Of a stretch of DNA of 9,216 nucleotides, positions 5,555 to 9,216 are shown piece after piece. The notes under the pieces were generated by a model that was not told the origin of the DNA, made no database searches, and worked only from the letters and a program-made list of their open reading frames with translations. Each line of letters starts with the position of its first letter. Within the stretch, counting starts at the first letter, position 1. The stretch comes from Candidatus Hodarchaeota archaeon (GTDB lineage Archaea > Asgardarchaeota > Heimdallarchaeia > Hodarchaeales > YT1-057), in NCBI GenBank assembly GCA_016839955.1, contig JAEOTI010000165.1, forward strand, positions 1 through 9,216. The letters run 5' to 3'. The position numbers were made by a program, and so were the translations under genes.

Positions 5555-8359
5555 TTCCCAATTAAAAATGATGTAAGAATTCTTCCAATTCTTTTTATTG
5601 TTTTATCTGTCTCAATAAGCCTTTTTCCATCAACCATTCAACCATCTAACTGCTTTGACTTTCATTCAAATGGATCAAGCCCTAGTTCATTTATATATTT
5701 TGAAAACAGTTCAACCTCTCAAGTAGCAACCTGGTTCGATACAATTCCTAGCACTATCTTAACTTGCTCAGACACTTTCCAACTTGAATCAACGCAGGAC
5801 ACTTACGTTGTATTAGGTGGGTATTCATCAAAATATGGCCAACAAAACGCCCAATTACGAATTGGAAACATTTCTAAGAGCGAAATAGATATTTTAGATG
5901 ATGAAATTTTATTAAATAATACTACCTCACGCATTACACAAGTAGAGATTGCAACTAACAATCTAATCGTTGCTGGAGGACAGATCACTGCTATAGATGA
6001 AGATTATTTTCTATTTGTGACTTTTTTAAATGAAGAACAGAAATTTGTCACTAATACTTCTGTTTCGTGGTTTATTACTAATCCTGAACGAACACTTCGT
6101 CAAATTAAACTTATAGAAGATGAAAATAAAATATTAATTATAACTGTAGAAACAAATTATACTCAAGTTTCACCCATTTATTCTCGAGTTTATCAAATAG
6201 AAAATAATTCATCAATTTCTTTGCTCTCTGAGACTCAAATTGATGCTGCAGTACCTGTGACATTTTGTGCAACCTCCAATTCTTCTATTAATAACCTTGA
6301 CTTTATAGTAGCTGCTCGGGTACAAGGATTTATGAATGTAATAGCTCTTTATAATCTAGAGAATTCATCAGGGAGTATGATGACTAATTTTCTCAGTAAT
6401 TTCTCTATATCGGTTGATCAACTATATTCAAGACAACTAATGATTGATTCAAGTTCCACTAATTATCCCTATCAAATGTTATTATTAGGTGAAGAACTCA
6501 ATAATAGTCTTAAAACTCCATTTATTCTAGAAATCATGGTTTTGAATAAGAACAGTGTTTCTTGGGGTCAATATTCTCAAATGGGAGACACGACATTAAA
6601 TTATGAATCGGAGGATGCTTTTTTTGTAGATTTTGATAATAATGGAATATTTGAATTGATTTGGCAAATAACGGCCAGTTCCCAGCTTGGAGATTCAATT
6701 CATAAAGAAATTTGGTTGGTGGACCTAGAATTCGACCCGACTTTAATTAAAGTCACAGAAATTGATTCCACTGCTACTTTAAAGGCTTTTGCGACTGGAG
6801 CATCACTATCTAATGATAATTCGTTTCTCTTATCTTGTGGATATATCGTAAATGGAACAGAAAACTATGCTCAATTGGATTTACTTTCAATCCATCCATT
6901 CAGTATAACAATAGAATTAGAACGACGAGTTTGGATCTTTGGAGGAACTCTCGATGGATTAGCGAGACTTGAATGGTGGTCTGGTGATCCTGTTAGCTCA
7001 TTACTAATCAATTTTCTCTTGTTGGACTCTATAAATCAAGAAATCTCTAACCAGTCTTCAATGACTGATGAAATCGGTTATACTTTTTTTTCGCATCAAC
7101 TTCCATATGTTGAGGAGCCAATGTTCTATAATTTCTCAATATCATCAAATTTAAATGGTTGGAGTTCTGATGAAATCCTAATTGAGGTATGGCTAGATTG
7201 GTTTGATGAGATAAGCTTCGATTTCTCCTTCCATGACTCATATGGAGGGAAAGTAAGTGGTAACTTGTATCTTCAAAATTTATTTTCGAGAAACGAGACT
7301 TTTCTCATAAGTATCGTAGATCCAACAAGTTCTCTTCGTAGCTTTCGAGATTATCGGAATCCGACTATTTTAGAGCAACAAGGTGATCAATTAGCTTCAT
7401 TAAGTGTCTCTAGATCAAATAGCTTTTCTAATGCGTGGAATAATACCCCATTCACGCTAACTACAATGGAGTCAATTGATTTAGTATTCGATGCCACAAT
7501 AAAAGTTGATCATTCAGTTTCATTAACTCTCAATATAAATAGCTCCCTTATCTCTTATCCATTTGTTTCAATTCGTATTACTTCTGAAGAAATATGGTTT
7601 TCACCACTATTTCAATTGACTATTCTTGTTTTGCTTTCGCTTCTTCTCTCATCAGTTTTTTTCATAGGTTATCAAATGAAAAGAAAAAGACAACAGATAC
7701 AAATGCTATCAAGTCTTCCACGTATTCAACCCATTGATTTAGCACAGGTATCTGTTCAGCTTCAAAGAAGTCAACCACTTGTTACTCGTTTGGTACTTAA
7801 AACAATCCCCGGTTTTATCTCGAAGTCAAATAGTAATCTTTTCTTTCCGTCCCAGTATTTAACAATAATGACTCAGGAACTTTTAGAACTCGAATCAGTT
7901 AAATCAATAGTAGAGCTTTCGGATCAACTCGACATTCATTTTAAGGAAGCTAAAATATTAATTGCAGATCTTCGCTACAGGGCGATTAAAGAAGACAATA
8001 AGAAAATGAAGAATAATCTGCGTTTGCTACTTGTAGATTCATCAATGATTAAGAAACTCGGATTAAAAGATGTAGATGGTGAATATTTACTCGAAGAACC
8101 TATTCTTGCAACCCCACAGGAAGTTGAAGTCGATACTCGACCAGTAGCTTGTATTTATTGTGGAGAATTGCTTCATGGCACAAAGTCTTGTCCTAGTTGC
8201 CATAAGGAACGGTTAAAATGTTCAATTTGCCGTTTAACTATATCTTTTGGAGAACAAACCACCAAATGCCCAAGCTGCAGTGCAATGTTTCATCAGGCTC
8301 ATTTAGATGAGTGGTTGAAAATCAAAGGTAATTGCCCTGTTTGTGGACAGAATATCTAG
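5549..8359 (+). CDS. single-pass transmembrane protein with large ectodomain and cytoplasmic zinc-ribbon plus RING-like domain (candidate receptor-type E3)
   Basis: A 936-residue predicted type I membrane protein. The signal segment is at 10-27. The ectodomain (about 35-680) is beta-rich; DFDNNGIFEL at 361-370 matches the calcium-binding loop of integrin-like FG-GAP repeats, so 80-470 may be a beta-propeller, with Ig-like sequence at 540-675. One membrane helix spans about 683-709, followed by KRKR. The tail has a helical, winged-helix-like segment (770-815), a zinc ribbon C868-C871/C881-C884, and a RING-like module C891-C894, C907-C910, H915-H918, C929-C932, eight ligands in cross-brace order. 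Ile893, Trp922 and Pro930 occupy the positions that contact E2 enzymes in eukaryotic RINGs; the usual linchpin Arg after the last Cys is Gly933. All 19 sequons precede the membrane helix, which fits this topology. RING proteins with E1, E2 and ubiquitin genes are known from Asgard archaea. Ligase activity is inferred. A structural zinc domain related to prokaryotic RING families is the alternative. Confidence 0.87.
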   Translation: MVFPIKNDVRILPILFIVLSVSISLFPSTIQPSNCFDFHSNGSSPSSFIYFENSSTSQVATWFDTIPSTILTCSDTFQLESTQDTYVVLGGYSSKYGQQNAQLRIGNISKSEIDILDDEILLNNTTSRITQVEIATNNLIVAGGQITAIDEDYFLFVTFLNEEQKFVTNTSVSWFITNPERTLRQIKLIEDENKILIITVETNYTQVSPIYSRVYQIENNSSISLLSETQIDAAVPVTFCATSNSSINNLDFIVAARVQGFMNVIALYNLENSSGSMMTNFLSNFSISVDQLYSRQLMIDSSSTNYPYQMLLLGEELNNSLKTPFILEIMVLNKNSVSWGQYSQMGDTTLNYESEDAFFVDFDNNGIFELIWQITASSQLGDSIHKEIWLVDLEFDPTLIKVTEIDSTATLKAFATGASLSNDNSFLLSCGYIVNGTENYAQLDLLSIHPFSITIELERRVWIFGGTLDGLARLEWWSGDPVSSLLINFLLLDSINQEISNQSSMTDEIGYTFFSHQLPYVEEPMFYNFSISSNLNGWSSDEILIEVWLDWFDEISFDFSFHDSYGGKVSGNLYLQNLFSRNETFLISIVDPTSSLRSFRDYRNPTILEQQGDQLASLSVSRSNSFSNAWNNTPFTLTTMESIDLVFDATIKVDHSVSLTLNINSSLISYPFVSIRITSEEIWFSPLFQLTILVLLSLLLSSVFFIGYQMKRKRQQIQMLSSLPRIQPIDLAQVSVQLQRSQPLVTRLVLKTIPGFISKSNSNLFFPSQYLTIMTQELLELESVKSIVELSDQLDIHFKEAKILIADLRYRAIKEDNKKMKNNLRLLLVDSSMIKKLGLKDVDGEYLLEEPILATPQEVEVDTRPVACIYCGELLHGTKSCPSCHKERLKCSICRLTISFGEQTTKCPSCSAMFHQAHLDEWLKIKGNCPVCGQNI

Positions 8360-8393
8360 TTGAAAGCACACTATTTATCTATCTTTAGAGAAT

Positions 8394-8408
8394 AATTTTT
8401 CGAAAAAT
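8394..8408 (+). terminator. possible T-run terminator after the TM-RING gene
   Basis: T5 at 8396-8400, inside the palindrome ATTTTTCGAAAAAT, lies about 37 bases after the stop codon. The palindrome is too A/T-rich and its loop too small for a convincing hairpin, so any termination would depend on the T-tract. It would separate the TM-RING gene from the permease. Confidence 0.3.
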
Positions 8409-8462
8409 ACCAAACATGTCTGGGCTAAGACATTCATTTCTTTGTTCTATATAATAGGTAAG

Positions 8463-9216
8463 GTGCTTAATCTGTGTCCAAAACCTAGACATTTTTCTAG
8501 AGAATACCTATTTGCCTCTCTTTTGGCTTTTTCTGTTACAATATTATGGTCTAGCTCTTATATAATTATTATATACGGATTAAAGGATATTCCTCCATTA
8601 ATTTTTGCTGGATTGAGATATTGCGTTGCAGCATTGATCCTTATGAGTTATGTCTTACTAAATGAAGGTCATCGTAATTCTCTTAGTCAGCAATCAGGTT
8701 ATTGGTGGGTGACGATTTGTTTTTACGGTTTCATCTTTGTGTCTGTTGTCCAAGGTGCTCAATTTGTTGGATTGGAACTTTTATCCGCAATAACTGTGAG
8801 TTTGGTCTTAAATTTAACAATTATTGTTGTCCTCTTTTTTTCTATTTTTTTATTAAAGGAATATCCGGATTTCTTTCAATTTTTTTTAATTATATTTACC
8901 CTAATAGGTGTAATTGTTTATTTTTATCCAATTGAGATAGGTTCTGAAGAGATTATAGGTTTGATGGTGATTTTCATTGGTATGTTTGCTAACGCACTAT
9001 CTGCTATTCTTGGGAGAAGGATAAATAAGAACCAAGTAGCCTCTCCAGTAATAATAGCGGGTTTAAGTATATCTGTTGGTTCTTTGATTCTCCTTTTGTC
9101 CGGATTAATTATAGAAAACCATCCTTCATTTTCTATTGTCTCTTTGATGATTATACTTTGGCTTGGAATAGTTAATACCGCTTTAGCTTTTACATTATGG
9201 AATAAAGCATTACAAA
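8463..9216 (+). CDS. EamA/DMT-family permease (3'-truncated by window edge)
   Basis: An open frame of 251 codons runs to the window edge without a stop. It encodes a very hydrophobic protein of the drug/metabolite transporter superfamily, typically ten helices built from two EamA repeats and about 290-300 residues, so roughly 40-50 residues are missing. Diagnostic stretches are LWSSSYIIIIYGL (29-40), IFAGLRYCVAALIL (47-60) and the second-repeat signature WLGIVNTALAFTLWNKALQ near the end. About eight helices are visible (near 16-38, 46-65, 81-103, 107-131, 137-154, 164-185, 193-215, 225-246). Family members export or import small metabolites; the substrate cannot be told from sequence. There is no ATG before the first helix. 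GTG 8463 is the best start, though its AGGT (8456-8459) is only three bases away; TTG 8442 is an alternative. A TATA-like CTATATAATAG at 8447-8457 sits too close to serve a GTG 8463 start. The gene is on the same strand 103 bp after the TM-RING gene and is probably unrelated in function. Confidence 0.85.
   Translation, partial: MLNLCPKPRHFSREYLFASLLAFSVTILWSSSYIIIIYGLKDIPPLIFAGLRYCVAALILMSYVLLNEGHRNSLSQQSGYWWVTICFYGFIFVSVVQGAQFVGLELLSAITVSLVLNLTIIVVLFFSIFLLKEYPDFFQFFLIIFTLIGVIVYFYPIEIGSEEIIGLMVIFIGMFANALSAILGRRINKNQVASPVIIAGLSISVGSLILLLSGLIIENHPSFSIVSLMIILWLGIVNTALAFTLWNKALQ

Noticed and set aside
5639..5660. Possible lipoprotein cysteine (PSNC, residue 35) in the TM-RING protein
   Set aside because: The residues before the Cys do not fit a lipobox (no Leu at -3 or small residue at -1), and the protein already has a C-terminal-side membrane helix.
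8702..8935. Plus-strand ORF of 77 codons near the right edge
   Set aside because: It is another frame of the EamA permease, whose own frame is open from 8463 to the window edge and has clear family signatures.

Overview
The window looks like chromosomal DNA of an Asgard archaeon, probably a low-GC lineage of the Lokiarchaeia or Heimdallarchaeia type. The inference rests on a Ras/Rab-like small GTPase, a RING-finger domain next to a zinc ribbon in a membrane protein, long glycoprotein-like surface proteins rich in N-X-S/T sequons, AT-rich DNA, TATA-box-like and oligo-T signals, and a GTG or TTG start behind a GAGGT ribosome site. No marker gene fixes the lineage.

Layout. At the left edge is the C-terminal part of a Ras/Rab-like GTPase (+ strand, cut by the window edge). 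It converges on a minus-strand SprT-like zinc metalloprotease (557-1246). Upstream of that gene, on the same strand, is a 511-residue four-helix membrane protein of unknown function (1421-2956), which ends in a clear hairpin/oligo-T terminator. A 379-bp AT-rich intergenic region (2957-3335) separates it from two divergent plus-strand genes 44 bp apart: a signal-peptide, VWA-domain, single-pass surface protein (3336-5504), and a 936-residue protein with signal peptide, large glycosylated-looking ectodomain, one transmembrane helix and a cytoplasmic tail carrying a zinc ribbon and a RING-like domain (5549-8359). At the right edge is an EamA/DMT-family permease (from about 8463), cut at 251 codons.

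How the genes may work together. The VWA protein and the transmembrane RING protein look like an operon encoding two cell-surface proteins. The second has the layout of a receptor-type E3 ubiquitin ligase: N-X-S/T sequons occur only before its membrane helix, all zinc ligands lie after it, and the residues that contact E2 enzymes in eukaryotic RINGs are present. The divergent four-helix protein, whose large domains are predicted cytoplasmic, could be a partner but is linked only by position. The SprT-like protease, GTPase and permease are probably independent neighbours.
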